From contig CM026404.1 of NCBI GenBank assembly GCA_014843695.1, positions 4,897,840 through 4,961,839 of the forward strand: a stretch of DNA of 64,000 bases. The letters are read 5' to 3'. The notes beneath the pieces were generated by a model, which did not search any database, had not been told where the DNA came from, and saw nothing but the letters and a program-made list of their open reading frames with translations. Position 1 is the first letter of the stretch; each line of letters opens with the position of its first letter. The position numbers and the translations under genes were made by a program. The stretch is from Archivesica marissinica (Eukaryota > Mollusca > Bivalvia > Venerida > Vesicomyidae). Below are positions 1 to 11,308 of this stretch, piece after piece.

Positions 1-1330
1 ACAGGTAAGCGGGTGAAAGTCCATTTTTCATCTTATAAAGTAAGACAAGGCGATGCTTGCGTCGCCTTTCAGCTAAAGTATCCCAGCTAAGATCGGTATA
101 GAGTCTGTCGGTGTTACAGTATTTGGTAGCACCTGTGATAATTCTAGCTGCTTCTAATTGAACGGATTCAATGTCGCATTTGATCTTGTTCGTACAGTTT
201 TCCCAGACAACATCAGCGTACTCCAAGAGGGGCCTAATGAATGATATATACATTTTTTCTAGGCTACAACGAGATAAGAGAAATTTTAGACTTCTTAAGA
301 TGCCAATGCGTTGCCATGCCTTGTTAATGAAAGCCTGTATGTGCGATATCCATTTGGCATCCTCGGAAAAGGTGAGTCCAAGATGTTTGTGAGTACTGAC
401 TTGTGGGATAGGATTACCATCAATATATAACTGGGGATGAATAGGTTTCCTGAGCTTACGAGAGAAGATCACGGATTCAGTCTTGGAAGGATTAAAGGAA
501 ACAAGCCAAGCTTTCGACCAGTTGATGATCCGGGAAAGATCATGGTTGAGAATATTTGCGGAATCAACAACGTCTTCTACAACAATATAAAGACTAGTAT
601 CGTCTGCAAATAGTCGAATATTTGCACGAATATCGTTTACAATGTCATTGATGTATATTAGAAAGAGCAATGGACCGAGGATGGATCCTTGGGGAACACC
701 TGCATCTATGGATGAAATATCGGATGTAGAATTTGCCAAGACAACACGTTGCTTTCTATTTGAAAGATATGAGGAGAACCAGCCAAGTAAGGGACCTTGA
801 ATGCCGATTGAAGAAAGTTTATGAAGTAGTCCCCGGTGCCAAACTCTATCAAAGGCCTTGGATATGTCACAAAATACAGCACGAACTTCCTTACCATCAT
901 CTAACGCTTCACTAATGTCGTTATACAGAAGTGTCAGCTGGTTGACAGTGGAATCGCCCTTGGTAAAACCAGATTGGTAAGGTGTAAGGATTGCGTTGGA
1001 AATAACGTAATTATATAGGTTTTTATGGATACAGCGTTCCATGAGCTTACCCAGACAACTGAGAAGAGAGATAGGTCTATAGTTGATTGGTTTTGAAGGG
1101 TCTGATTTCTTGAAAATTGGGCAGACATTTGCCAATTTCCATGAAGAAGGAACACATGAGTTGGAAAGTAGTTTGTTAAAGTATTGTGATAGAGGGACTG
1201 CTAGAGAATCTATACCTTCTTTGATGAGACGTGGACTCACCAGATCTGGGCCACTTGCCTTGCTTGGATTTACACATGAGATAGCATCTTTAATATCTTG
1301 GGGCGAAATGTTTATATTAGCCAATTGCTT
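1..1330 (-). pseudogene. 5'-truncated non-LTR retrotransposon (LINE) reverse transcriptase, jockey/CR1-like
   Basis: Read on the minus strand, one frame is open from about 1330 to the left edge and encodes a LINE reverse transcriptase. Landmarks in order are a palm-entry motif NYRPISLLS (near 1080), DISKAFDRVWH (near 850), GVPQGSILGPLLF (near 690), the catalytic FADD (near 600), and thumb-like text through NPSKTESVIFSRK to the left edge. This order and spacing are those of jockey/CR1-type elements. The endonuclease and upstream region are absent, because the element stops where it meets an oppositely oriented LINE near 1330. Its 3' end lies outside the window. No stop was seen in about 1.3 kb, so this copy is fairly young. 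The clade is inferred from motif style only. Confidence 0.85.
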
Positions 1331-3203
1331 AGTTAAGTTATTTAACAGTATACTTGACAATGAAAGGCTACCTAACAAACTTAAACAAGGCATAACTGTT
1401 ACGCTGCACAAAGGCAACGGGAAATCTAAAACAGACCCCAACAATTACAGAGCTATTTCTTTGCTTCCCGTAGTTTTCAAAACTTTTGAAAAACTGCTAT
1501 TGAACAGAATTGAAAAGAGTCCTTTCTATAAAAACTTACACCAATTCCAACATGGCTTTCAAAAGGGAAACAATAGCAAAATGGTCTCATTTATCTACCA
1601 GGAGACTGTCAACTATTGCTATGAAAGACATAATGTTCTCTACACATGTTTCATGGATGCCATGAAGGCCTTTGATCGCACGTGGATCTCAGGCGTTCTC
1701 TTCAAGTTATATGAACTTGGTCTAAATGGCAAAACTCTACGAATATTCGATAGTATGCTGAGGGAGGGTTCCAGCCGCGTACTCTCTTATGGTCACCTGT
1801 CAGAGAGCTTTCCATTACAACAGGGAACAAGACAAGGTAGTATTTGTGCTCCGTTCCTATACACCGTCCTTCTGGATGAACTGCTCAAGACTCTAGATAA
1901 CTCCGGATACGGGCTGAAAATTAACGACATCTCGCTTTGTGCCCCGACTCAAGCAGACGATATTGTGTTGCTATCGTTAAGCAAGTCTGGTCTCTCCGAA
2001 CTAATTGATATATGTCGTAAATACGCCAACAAATGGCGCTATACGTACAACCCTTCTAAATGCGCCGTGCTAATACACAACGAAGACCAGAGATTTAAAA
2101 AAGAAAAATGTGTCTTGTATTACTCAAATATTGAATTACGCCAAACAAACAAATACAAACATCTTGGAATTATGCAGGACAAATCGAGCAGGAAACCGGA
2201 AAATGTCGACGACGTGCGTCAGACTGCACGTGGTACTCTGTTTTCCATAGCTACCAGTGGTCTCCATAGTACCGGAATAAACCCGATAACAGTGTCAAAA
2301 CTATACATTTCAACAGTACTACCTAAAGCATTTTTCGGTTGTGAACTGTGGAACAACATTAGCAAAACCGACCAAATACGACTTGAAACAATCCACCACT
2401 TCTGCCTGAAGAAAATACAATGCCTGCCGCTTCGCACTAGGTCCGATATGGTACTTGGCCTGCTAGGATTTACTACACTACAAGCGTACTTCGATTTGCA
2501 AAAGTTAAACTTTTTAGGTGTATTATGCCGATTAAATACAAGTGAGTTGTCGCTTCAGTTATTCGTTCAAAGACTTTTCCAATATAAAAGTAACTGTACT
2601 GTAAGAAATCGTGGTTTTGTTGTTGATATCGTTAAAATAGCACAGAAATATAATTTAGTACGATATATCGAAAGCTTTATCGAGTCAGGGACTTTCCCGG
2701 GAAAATATCAATGGAAAAGCATCTGTAAAACGACCATATTTAACCATGAACAGTCTGCCTGGCTACAACGCATGTCTGTTTGTTCCGACTTCGACAGGTT
2801 TAAACGTCTGCACAGTTCCCTGACAGTAGCCAACATTTGGCGAGTTGCTATGCAACAACCGCGTGATATAGAAAACATGATGTTCATGGCAAAATTGTGC
2901 TGTAAAACCAATCTTATAACCACCGTTGAATGTCAGAACTGCTTAACCCCTATAAATGACCCTTTGTTTCATAATGTTTTCGATTGCACTACTTTGGCAA
3001 CACCTAGGTCACAGTACTGGCACTCGGTCAGAGAACAATTCTGTACTGACTTGTTTATATACATGAAAAGTGTGAGCTTAGAGGAACAACTATTGTGTAT
3101 GTTAGGCTTTATTGACTTGAATATATCACACTTTATTGAACTAAACAGATATGTTGAATTTATGAATTTAAACGGAACATTTCTGAGAGCTGTGATCATC
3201 TAA
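1331..3203 (+). CDS. 5'-truncated LINE reverse transcriptase with C-terminal CCHC-like motif
   Basis: The open frame starts at 1083, but its first ~82 residues are antisense translation of the neighbouring minus-strand LINE; genuine coding begins near 1331. Numbered from the 1083 start, it has NNYRAISLLP, MDAMKAFDRTW (191-201), an LQQGTRQGSICAPF region, and a catalytic box reading QADD (about 290-293) in place of the more usual YADD or FADD. It then has KWRYTYNPSKCAVL, a thumb, a long C-terminal region and a CX2CX9HX4C motif (C617, C620, H630, C635). It encodes the polymerase that copies the element's RNA into a nicked target. The endonuclease is missing through 5' truncation, so it is not autonomous. 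The clade is unassigned. The chance start codon is not biologically meaningful. Confidence 0.85.
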
Positions 3204-3724
3204 AGCATAAATCTGGCTCTAAATATGATCTACAGAATGCAGCGTTTTTAGAATAACTTTCTTATATTCACTTTTCGTTTCGGTGAAATAGTATGTTCTT
3301 AAATTTCTGCCAACCTTTGTAAACATTTAAATATGCTGCTTATTGGATTTCTCTTTGTTTCTAAGAGGCTTCCTAGTATAAGACTAAATATGCATAACCA
3401 AACGTGCATTATGTAAACATTACTGCTAGCTTAGTGCTTAATGTTTGCACAATGCGATGTTCTCTTGTATGTATATTGTTTGATGTTCTTGTTTGTTTCA
3501 TAACGTTTGATATTGTTTGTATGCTTAAAATAATGGATGTCTTCCGAAACTCCAATCTTTGCAATACGTTTGATGTCCTTTGTATGTTCTCACTATGAAA
3601 TATCTTTATGTTTGCATCATTTTATGTCCTTTGTATGTTTGTAATATCCTATGTGTTTCTTTTTGAATGTTATATACTCTTCAGAAATGGAGGAAATAAA
3701 GATGATATATATGTATGAAAAAAG
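3204..3724 (+). mobile_element. 3' UTR of the plus-strand LINE
   Basis: About 500 bp of AT-rich non-coding sequence follows the reverse transcriptase stop codon. It ends with AATAAA (near 3696), a short ATAT/ATGT-rich stretch and a run of A's around 3718-3723. That is the expected 3' end of a LINE copied from polyadenylated RNA. The unrelated foldback element begins about 100 bp later. Confidence 0.6.
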
Positions 3725-4084
3725 ACATACACTCAACTTAATTGGTATTTGAAACCATGCAGCTCAAAATAAATACCATAAAATAGCACAGTACTAACCA
3801 TTCAATCAGTACAACTATATAATATGCTGTTATAAACCATTATAATTCTGACTGGTGTGGCTAACTAATTTTGCCACAGGTGTGAAAATCCCCATAATAA
3901 AGCAATAAAACCTTATTGTTGGAGCACTGCAATCAACTGTGACACTTCCTGTGTTACATGTTTTATATCAATCATAATACATAATATTTTATTATTGTAT
4001 GAGCAAGGACAGATAACATTATGTTTTATAACGTGTGCCTCCCAGTGCAAGAAACTTGTCCATGCCATAGAATACCTTTACACA

Positions 4085-4960
4085 GTAAGAGTGAGAGTGG
4101 TCACTTTTCCATGCCCTGTATATTAACTATATGAGTGAAGGGGGTCACTTTTCCATGCCATATAGAATAATGACCCTCCTGTATATTAACTATATGAGTG
4201 AGGTGGGATCACTTTTCCATGCCATATAGAATAATGACCTTCCTGTATATTAACTATATGAGTGAAGGGGGGGTCACTTTTCCATGCCATAGAATAATGA
4301 TCCTCCTGTATATTAACTATATGAGTGAAGGGGGGGTCACTTTTCCATGCCGTAGAATAATGACCTCTATATGTAAACTATATGAGTGAAGGGGGTCACT
4401 TTTCCATGCCAATAAATAATGACCCCCCTGTATATTAACTATATGAGTGAAGGGGTCACTTTTCCATGCCATAGAATAATGACCCTCTGTATATTAACTA
4501 TATGAGTGAGGGGGGGTCACTTTTCCATGCCATAGAATAATGACCCCCTGTATATTAACTATATGAGTGAAGGGGGTCACTTTTCCATGCCATAGAATAA
4601 TGACCCCCTGTATATTAACTATATGAGTGAAGGGGGTCACTTTTCCATGCCATATAATAATGACCCCCCTGTATATTAACTATATGAGTGAAGGGGGGTC
4701 ACTTTTCCATGCCATAGAATAATGACCCCCCTGTATATTAACTATATGAGTGAAGGGGGTCACTTTTCCATGCCATAGAATAATGACCCCCCTGTATATT
4801 AACTATATGAGTGAAGGGGGGTCACTTTTCCATGCCATAGAATAATGACCCCCTGTATATTAACTATATGAGTGAGGGGGTCACTTTTCCATGCCATAGA
4901 ATAATGACCCCCCTGTATATTAACTATATGAGTGAAGGGGGTCACTTTTCCATGCCATAT
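4085..4960. repeat. Left-arm tandem array of the foldback element, ~60-bp unit
   Basis: About 14 copies of a ~60-bp unit with the core GGGGTCACTTTTCCATGCC followed by a short spacer and ATTAACTATATGAGTGA. The G-tract length varies between copies. Short open frames across it are repeat artefacts. Confidence 0.9.
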
Positions 4961-5130
4961 CGATCAGCCAGTAAAGCGGGATGGATGAAGTCGTCCCAAT
5001 TATTTTGCTCATCATTGGTATATTTTACCAATGTATGGACAAGTGTTTGATTAAACCTTTCCATTAAACCATTTGTTTGGGGGTGATATGCACTTGTCCT
5101 GCAGATTTCGTCATTGAGCTTATTGCAAAA
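4959..5130 (-). pseudogene. Captured Ty3/gypsy-type integrase core fragment
   Basis: On the minus strand the unique centre of the foldback element reads as 57 uninterrupted codons. They contain SAYHPQTNGLMERFNQTL, then NNWDDFIHPALLADRY. The H-P-Q-T-N-G-x-x-E-R-x-N signature is the region around the third catalytic acidic residue of retroviral/Ty3-gypsy integrases. Only about 170 bp survives and it is bounded on both sides by foldback subrepeats, so it is not functional. It was probably captured from a gypsy-like element, or is what remains of the element from which the arms grew. Confidence 0.8.
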
Positions 5131-5139
5131 CTATTCTGT

Positions 5140-6160
5140 GATATGGATAGTGACACCCTCCCACTCATATAATCTACACATATGGGGGTGATTATCCTAT
5201 GATATGGATAGTGACCCCCTCCCACTCATATAATCTACACATATGGGGGTGATTATTCTGTGATATGGATAGTGACACCCTCCCACTCATATAATCTACA
5301 CATATGGGGGTGATTATCCTATGATATGGATAGTGACCCCCTCCCACTCATATAATCTACACATATGTGGGTGATTATTGTATGACATGGAAAAGTGACA
5401 CTCTGACTTATATAGTTTACACACAGGGGGTCATTATTCTATGGCATGGAAAAGTGACCCACTCACTCCTATAGTTTATATACAGGGGGTCATTATTCTA
5501 TGGCATGGAAAAGTGATCCCTCACTTGTACAGTTTAAGCATAGGGGGGTCATTATTTTATGGCATGGAAAAGTGACCCACTCACTCCTATAGTTTACATA
5601 CAGGGGGTCATTATTCTATGGCATGGAAAAGTGACCCCTCACGTGTACAGTTTAAGCATAGGGGGGGTCATTATTTTATGGCATGGAAAAGTGACTCACT
5701 CACTCATATAGTTTACACACAGGGGGGTCATTATTCTATGGCATGGAAAAGTGACCCACCGTCACTCGTACTGTGTAAACATAGGGGGTCATTATTCTAT
5801 GGCATGGAAAAGTGACACGCCGTCACTCGTACTGTGAAAACATAATGGGGTCATTATTTTATGGCATGGAAAAGCGACCCCCTGACTCATATAGTTTACA
5901 CACATTATTCTATGGCATGGAAAAGTGACCCCCTCACTCACTCGTACAGTGTAAATATAGGGGGTCATTATTCTATGGCATGGAAAAGTGACACCCCCCC
6001 CCCCTCACTCATATAGTTTACATAATTATAGGGGGACATTATTCTATGGCATTGGAAGTTTGACCTGCCTTCACTCGGATAATCTACATATAAGGGGGTC
6101 ATTATTCTATGGCATGGAAAAGTGACATACCCTCAATCAGATAATTTACGTTATGGGGGT
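5140..6160. repeat. Right-arm tandem arrays of the foldback element
   Basis: From about 5140 to 5390 there are four copies of a ~61-bp unit (core GATATGGATAGTGA, CCCACTCATATAATCTACAC). From about 5390 to 6150 there are about 13 copies of a related ~59-bp unit (core GGCATGGAAAAGTGACCC, GGGGTCATTATTCTATGGC). Both are reverse complements of the left-arm unit, so the arms can pair. Confidence 0.9.
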
Positions 6161-6585
6161 CACATGTATGCATGGAACAGTTTCTTGCACTGAATAGATA
6201 GGGAGGCACACGTTATAAAATATAATGTTGTCTGTGCTTGCTCATACAATAGTAAAATATTACTTATTATGAATGATATAAAACATGTAACCAGTGTATT
6301 GGGAACACAGGAAGTGTCACTGTTGGTTGCAGTTCCCTAAAAATAAGGTTTTATTGCTTTTCACACCTGTGGCAAAGAAGATAAGGCTTAATATGATCCA
6401 CAATAGTCAGAATTACAATTGTTAACAACATAATTATTACATAATTGTGCACATTTTCTGGAAAGATTAAAAGAATATGAATAATCATGATAAGAATAGT
6501 TTGCTATAATAAGTGGATAACATATTAATTAAATTTGTTAAAGAAATATACATCAATTTCTGCTGTAGAAGAGCATCCATAGTGT

Positions 6586-6718
6586 GAGTGTGTTTTACAT
6601 TTTTTATCGTCACTACTGGTTGCCCATATGAGCGACACCTCCTGAAGATATTAAGTCATTTTAGATTTTTGGAGGATAGTGCAATGATACAGACAGAGAC
6701 CCATTCCAGGGGTTCATT
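6586..6718 (-). mobile_element. SINE family B (tRNA-Thr-like) 3' fragment
   Basis: Antisense copy of the family-B 3' body and tail: ATGAGCGACACCTCCTGAAG and GAGACCCATTCCAG, as in the fuller copy at 17,621-17,901. The tRNA-like head is missing. A stray foldback-type unit (CATGGCATCGAAAAGTGACC, about 6705-6790) follows directly; two more stray units lie at about 7063-7130. Confidence 0.7.
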
Positions 6719-7137
6719 ATTCCATGGCATCGAAAAGTGACCCTCTCTCTCATAATTGTAGTCTATACATAGGGGGTGGGGGTCATTATTCTTATTTGTT
6801 TTATGTTTGTCTTTGTTTTATGTATGTCTGTGTAAGTATTACCTCCTAGTTATACAGCACCCACCACCTCATGATCATCTTTAGAAATTGATAAGAGACA
6901 AATTATCTGCATACTTCTTTTTCAGATTCAATATATTTATGTTATTCTGTACATCGTTAAATCAAAATATATGTTGTTAGGCCTTAAACAAGCCTAACTA
7001 ACATTTAATTATAATAAATTCAATATTTTCCCACTATATATTGCTATATCATTTTTCCGCAAGGGGGGTCAATATTCTATGGCTGAATAATGACCCGCGG
7101 GTCATTATTTTGAGGGGGTCAATATTCTATATGACAC

Positions 7138-7310
7138 CGGGTTAGATACTCGGTCAGGCCACGTATGTAGTGTCATTGAGCAAGGCACCTCACACACATT
7201 GCTTAGTACTGGTTAACCACTTAGGTAGCCTTAACTTGCCCAGGATAACATGTCTACGTCCCCGTAAGGGGTTTGACATTAATGGAACATGCATATATGT
7301 ATTATTAAGT
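7138..7310 (+). mobile_element. SINE family E (tRNA-Pro-like) fragment, head missing
   Basis: Shares with the antisense copy at 26,095-26,294 the blocks GGCCACGTATGTAGTGTCAT, GAGCAAGGCACCTCACACA, TTGCTTAGTACTGGTTAACC and GGGGTTTGACATTAATGGAA. The tRNA-like 5' part is absent. Confidence 0.7.
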
Positions 7311-7471
7311 CAATTAATGATGTACCCAGTACGAGTAGTACACGCCGGAGATGTGAGATTGAATAACAAGTCATCAATCAATAGAATTCCTACGACAAAA
7401 ATCTTGATTGAATAATCAATACAAAATAATGATCTATCTAACTATGATCTATCTACCAACTGAGAATACCA

Positions 7472-7718
7472 GTCCGCCGCAGAAGCCGATTGGTTAAGGT
7501 CACTGACTTGTATACCACTGTAACCTATCACCACTGATGGTCACGGACGGGTTCGAGCCCCGCTCAGACTGTGTCTGATTTATATGGAAAAGATGCCATT
7601 TTCTTATGGAAGTTCGTGCACCATGTGCTGGTTAACCGCTGGAACCTGTCCAGGAAAGGTGTTGTTAGGTAAACTGCCCATCGCTCAAATGCGCAACCGG
7701 TAAAAAAACTTAAAACAA
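7472..7718 (+). mobile_element. SINE family C (tRNA-Ser-like)
   Basis: A diverged tRNA-like head (GGTTAAGGTCACTGACTTG, with GGTTCGAGCCCCGCTCAGAC as B box) is followed by the family-C body (TTCTTATGGAAGTTCGTGCA, GGAAAGGTGTTGTTAGGTAA). The tail is CCCATCGCTCAAATGCGCAA, the version also found on SINE family B, rather than the second family-C tail seen at 30,948 and 48,238. Confidence 0.8.
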
Positions 7719-7805
7719 AAACAATACTATTCCACTGTATCCCTACACAAATGAATTAAATAAATCAATTGAAAAGGTCTAGATGTGCTACTAGATTTAT
7801 CTATA

Positions 7806-7872
7806 ACCGATATCACAATACAAGCTCAGTCTCCGATATCCTTAGAAATGCACGATATCACAATACAAGCTC
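7806..7872. repeat. Left stub of the 45-bp satellite
   Basis: About one and a half units of the same 45-bp satellite found at 11,303-14,918 (core GATATCACAATACAAGC). It shows that the LINE to the right inserted near the left edge of this satellite. Confidence 0.9.
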
Positions 7873-10800
7873 AGTAACTTAGTAAAATGTTCGGATATAA
7901 AACAAAGTTTTAAGTCAGACCACTCTATAGTGTTTGTTGAAATTGACTTTGATCCCATAGAAAGAGGCCCGGGTGTTTTCAAAATGAATAATAGTCTGCT
8001 TCTAGAAGACGAATATAAAGAAAACATGTCAAAAGCCATAAGTGAAACACGGGAAATAAATAAAGATGCAAATCCACAAATTAGATGGGAAATAATCAAA
8101 AGCACCATTCGAAATGAAACTATTAAATTTGCAAGCTACAAAAATAAAATAAATACAAACTATTATAAAAACATTACAACGGAAATTGAAGAAATAGAGA
8201 ACAGACTATCCGATAAATACGAAGAAAGTCTTATTAGAGATCTAAACCAAAAAAAGACAGAATTAGAAGAGTTTTATAATGAAAAGATAAATGGAATTAT
8301 AACAAGAATCAAAAGTTACAAAATTGAGAATGGGGAAAGAAATGTTAAATTACTGAAAGCACTAGAAAAAAGGAATGCCGAAAGAAAACTAATTACGAAT
8401 TTAAATGTAGACGGTAAGACTGTTACAAATCAAAATGAAATCCTAAATGAACAGAAACGATATTATGAAAACCTATATAAAGAAAGTAAGCAGACAAATA
8501 TAAATCATAATTTTTACAATGAACATGTAATACCTAAACTATCAGATGCTGAAAAGCAATCATGTGAAGGAATGATAACAGAAGATGAATGTAAACGAGC
8601 TATTAAGGATATGAAAAATGGCAAAAGTCCAGGATCCGATGGTATAAATGTGGAATTCTACAAGCTATATTGGAACGAAATAAAAACAGATTTGGTAGCC
8701 TCTTTTAACTTCTCTTTAGAAACAGAATTACTTAGTCAATTACAAGCACAAAGTATAATCACATTATTACCTAAACCAGGGAAAGACTTATCTCTTCTTT
8801 CAAATTGGAGACCTATAAGCTTGTTAAACGTGGATTACAAGATAGTTGCTAAAGTAATTGCTAACAGAATAAAGTCAGTCCTAGATAAATTAATAGACAA
8901 CAGCCAAACAGGCTTTATAAAAGGCCGATATATAGGAGAAAACATACGGTTATTGTATGATGTCATAGAATATACTGAAAACAATAATGTTCCTGGTCTT
9001 TTATTCTTTGCCGATTTTGAAAAAGCGTTCGACAGCCTGAACCATAAGTTTATGCAAACGGTACTAGATATATTTAATTTTGGCCCTTTCCTAAAAGAAT
9101 GGATCAAACTTTTCTACAATAACCCTTCAAGTTGTGTGTTATATAACGGTTTTTTGTCAGAGTCATTTAGCATAAAAAGAGGGGTTAGACAAGGTTGTCC
9201 TTTATCACCGTATATTTTTATATTAGCTATCGAGTTACTATCCATTGCAATACGTAATAATAATGATGTGAAAGGTATATCAATGTCCGACAAAGAAGTG
9301 AAAAATAGTATGTTTGCAGACGATGCCACTATTATTTTAGATGGCTCTAAGAAGAGCTATTCAGAAATGTTACACATGTTTGATGACTTTGCATGTATTT
9401 CAGGCCTAAAACTTAATTATGATAAATGTTCAGTTCTCAGAATAGGGTCTATTAGGAATCAGCATGATCTTATTTACTGTAGAAAGAAGAATGAAAAAAT
9501 ACAATGGACTCCAGAAAGTGCTAAAACGTTGGGTATCATTTTCCATGCAAAACCAAAACAAATACTTCATTTAAACTATGAACAACGAATACATCAATTC
9601 CATACCGATATCAAAAGATGGAAAGCTAGAAGACTAACTACAATAGGTAATATCTCAGTGTATAAATCATTAATATTACCAAAATTAACATACTTATTCT
9701 CTGTCCTCCCAAACCCATCTGATGAAACTTTAAACATGTTAACTCAAAACAGCTACGAATTTATATGGAACTCAAAAAGAGATAAAGTAAAACGTAACGT
9801 TGTAATACAAGACTTTAAATATGGAGGGTTAAACATGATTGATATCAAGTTATTTCTAAACTCCATCAAATCCAGTTGGATCAAAAGAATAATCAATGTG
9901 TCGAATAAAGGTGCATGGAAATTTATAATAAATAAACAGCTACAAAAAATAGGCGGATGGCTTTTATTTCGAAGTAATATAACAAGAGACATAATGAAAT
10001 TAAAAATTACAAGTACATTTTTAAAAGAAATTTTGATAGCATGGAGCAAAATCAACTATGACAAAGACCCCCAACACATAAAAACGCAGATACTTTGGAA
10101 TAACTCACATATAAAAAATAATAACGATACTATGGTATTCCCTCATTGGATCAACAAAAACATAATTTATGTCAAAGACATCTATAACATGGATACCAAA
10201 ACATTTAAAACTCTAAAAGATTTAAATACGGAATATCAAATATCTAACACTGAATTCCTCAATTATTATAAATTAATAGCATCAATTCCCAAAGAATGGA
10301 TAAGGAAGCTGGAGAGTGTTGGTGACTTTGATACTCCTACTGACAAGATAAATGCATATGAAATCTTAGATAAAACAAATACAAGCTATATAAATAAAAA
10401 ACTTACTGAAATACAAAAAATGAAAAACTTACAAGATAAGACAAAATCACAAATAAAATGGGAACTGATTTTCCCGCAAAAACAGTTCAGTTGGAAAGAT
10501 ATATATACTAAGGCTTTTGAAATTTGCAAGGATAATATTCTTCAAAACTTTCAGTACAACTTCCTACATAGAAATATAGCAACTAACAAATTTTTATTCA
10601 AATGTAATTTAATTGAATCTAGCTTGTGTGATTTTTGTAGTATGGAAATAGAAAGTATAGATCACCTGTTCTGGAACTGCACAAGATCGCAATGTTTTTG
10701 GAATTAATTATTTAAATGGATGGAGGATATTGATATTGATATAAATCAAGACAAATTCGATGTATATTTTCATACTAACAATAAAACAGTATCGTACATT

Positions 10801-11263
10801 TTATTATTTGCAAAATATTTTATACATACCTGCAAACAGAATAAGTTGTTACCTAACATAATGATTTTTAAGCAAAAAGTAATTGCAAGAATTAAATTAG
10901 AAAAATATACAGCATTTCGAAACGATGAAATAGAAAAATTCAATAAGGATTGGAGTAATTTTATTCAATATATATAACACGCCGAAGTAGATCTCTCTTC
11001 TTTTTTTTTTCTCTCTCTCTTGCGATATTTAGACAAGACTATTATTTTTCTATTTTTTGTGTTAATTTTTCTCTGTTTTTTCACATGCTTTGTCTAAACA
11101 TAACATTCTTATATATTGAATTATGTAATGTATTGTATACATATGTAAATGTAACTGTTTTGTACAAATTTCATTACTATGTTCTTTGTAAGGTACAAGT
11201 GGGATGGCCTCGACCCGCTTGCTACCTACGACGAGGAAAATAAACGGACCTTAAACGTGGCTC

Positions 11264-11302
<39 letters not shown>
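7873..11302 (+). mobile_element. L1/Tx1-type LINE, 5'-truncated, inserted in the 45-bp satellite
   Basis: The element runs from inside the endonuclease domain, through a reverse transcriptase and a 3' UTR of about 285 bp (pyrimidine-rich tract at 11,000-11,020, AATAAA near 11,238), to a 39-bp poly(A) tract at 11,264-11,302. Both flanks are 45-bp satellite. About 30 bp ending in CAAGCTCAGT occurs on both sides; it may be the target-site duplication but cannot be told apart from satellite periodicity. Truncation at the 5' end with a 3' poly(A) is the usual result of target-primed reverse transcription. Confidence 0.9.
7876..10977 (+). pseudogene. LINE ORF2 (endonuclease C-terminus plus reverse transcriptase), one premature stop
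   Basis: In frame from 7876 the protein opens with the end of an AP-endonuclease domain (FKSDHSIVFVEIDFDP; the SDH triad is its last motif), then a charged helical linker. It continues with KNGKSPGSDGIN, NWRPISLLNVDYKI, FFADFEKAFDS, RGVRQGCPLSPYIF and the catalytic FADD (about 9313-9324). Near the C-terminus is a CX2CX8HX4C motif (codons for CDFC ... H ... C, about 10,627-10,680). A single TAA at 10,705-10,707 interrupts the frame; the remaining ~90 codons continue in the same frame to 10,977. The style matches L1/Tx1 elements. Apart from the 5' truncation and this one nonsense codon it looks intact, so the insertion is young. The GTG at 7930 is not a real start. Confidence 0.88.

Positions 11303-11308
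<6 letters not shown>

Larger units (their letters stand above)
3823..6440. mobile_element. Foldback-type element with kilobase inverted arms
   Basis: The two ends are inverted copies of each other. The left edge (about 3830-4090) and the right edge (about 6160-6440) share, in opposite orientation, the motifs TTTGCCACAGGTGTGAAAA, GCAATAAAACCTTATT, GTGACACTTCCTGTGTT, TTACATGTTTTATATCA and TATAACGTGTGCCTCCC. Inside each terminus lies a tandem array of a ~60-bp unit; the two arrays are again in opposite orientation. A ~180-bp non-repeated centre separates the arms. This architecture (inverted repeats made of direct subrepeats around a small core) is that of foldback transposons. No transposase is visible, so it would be non-autonomous. 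Exact borders and a target-site duplication were not resolved. Confidence 0.75.
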
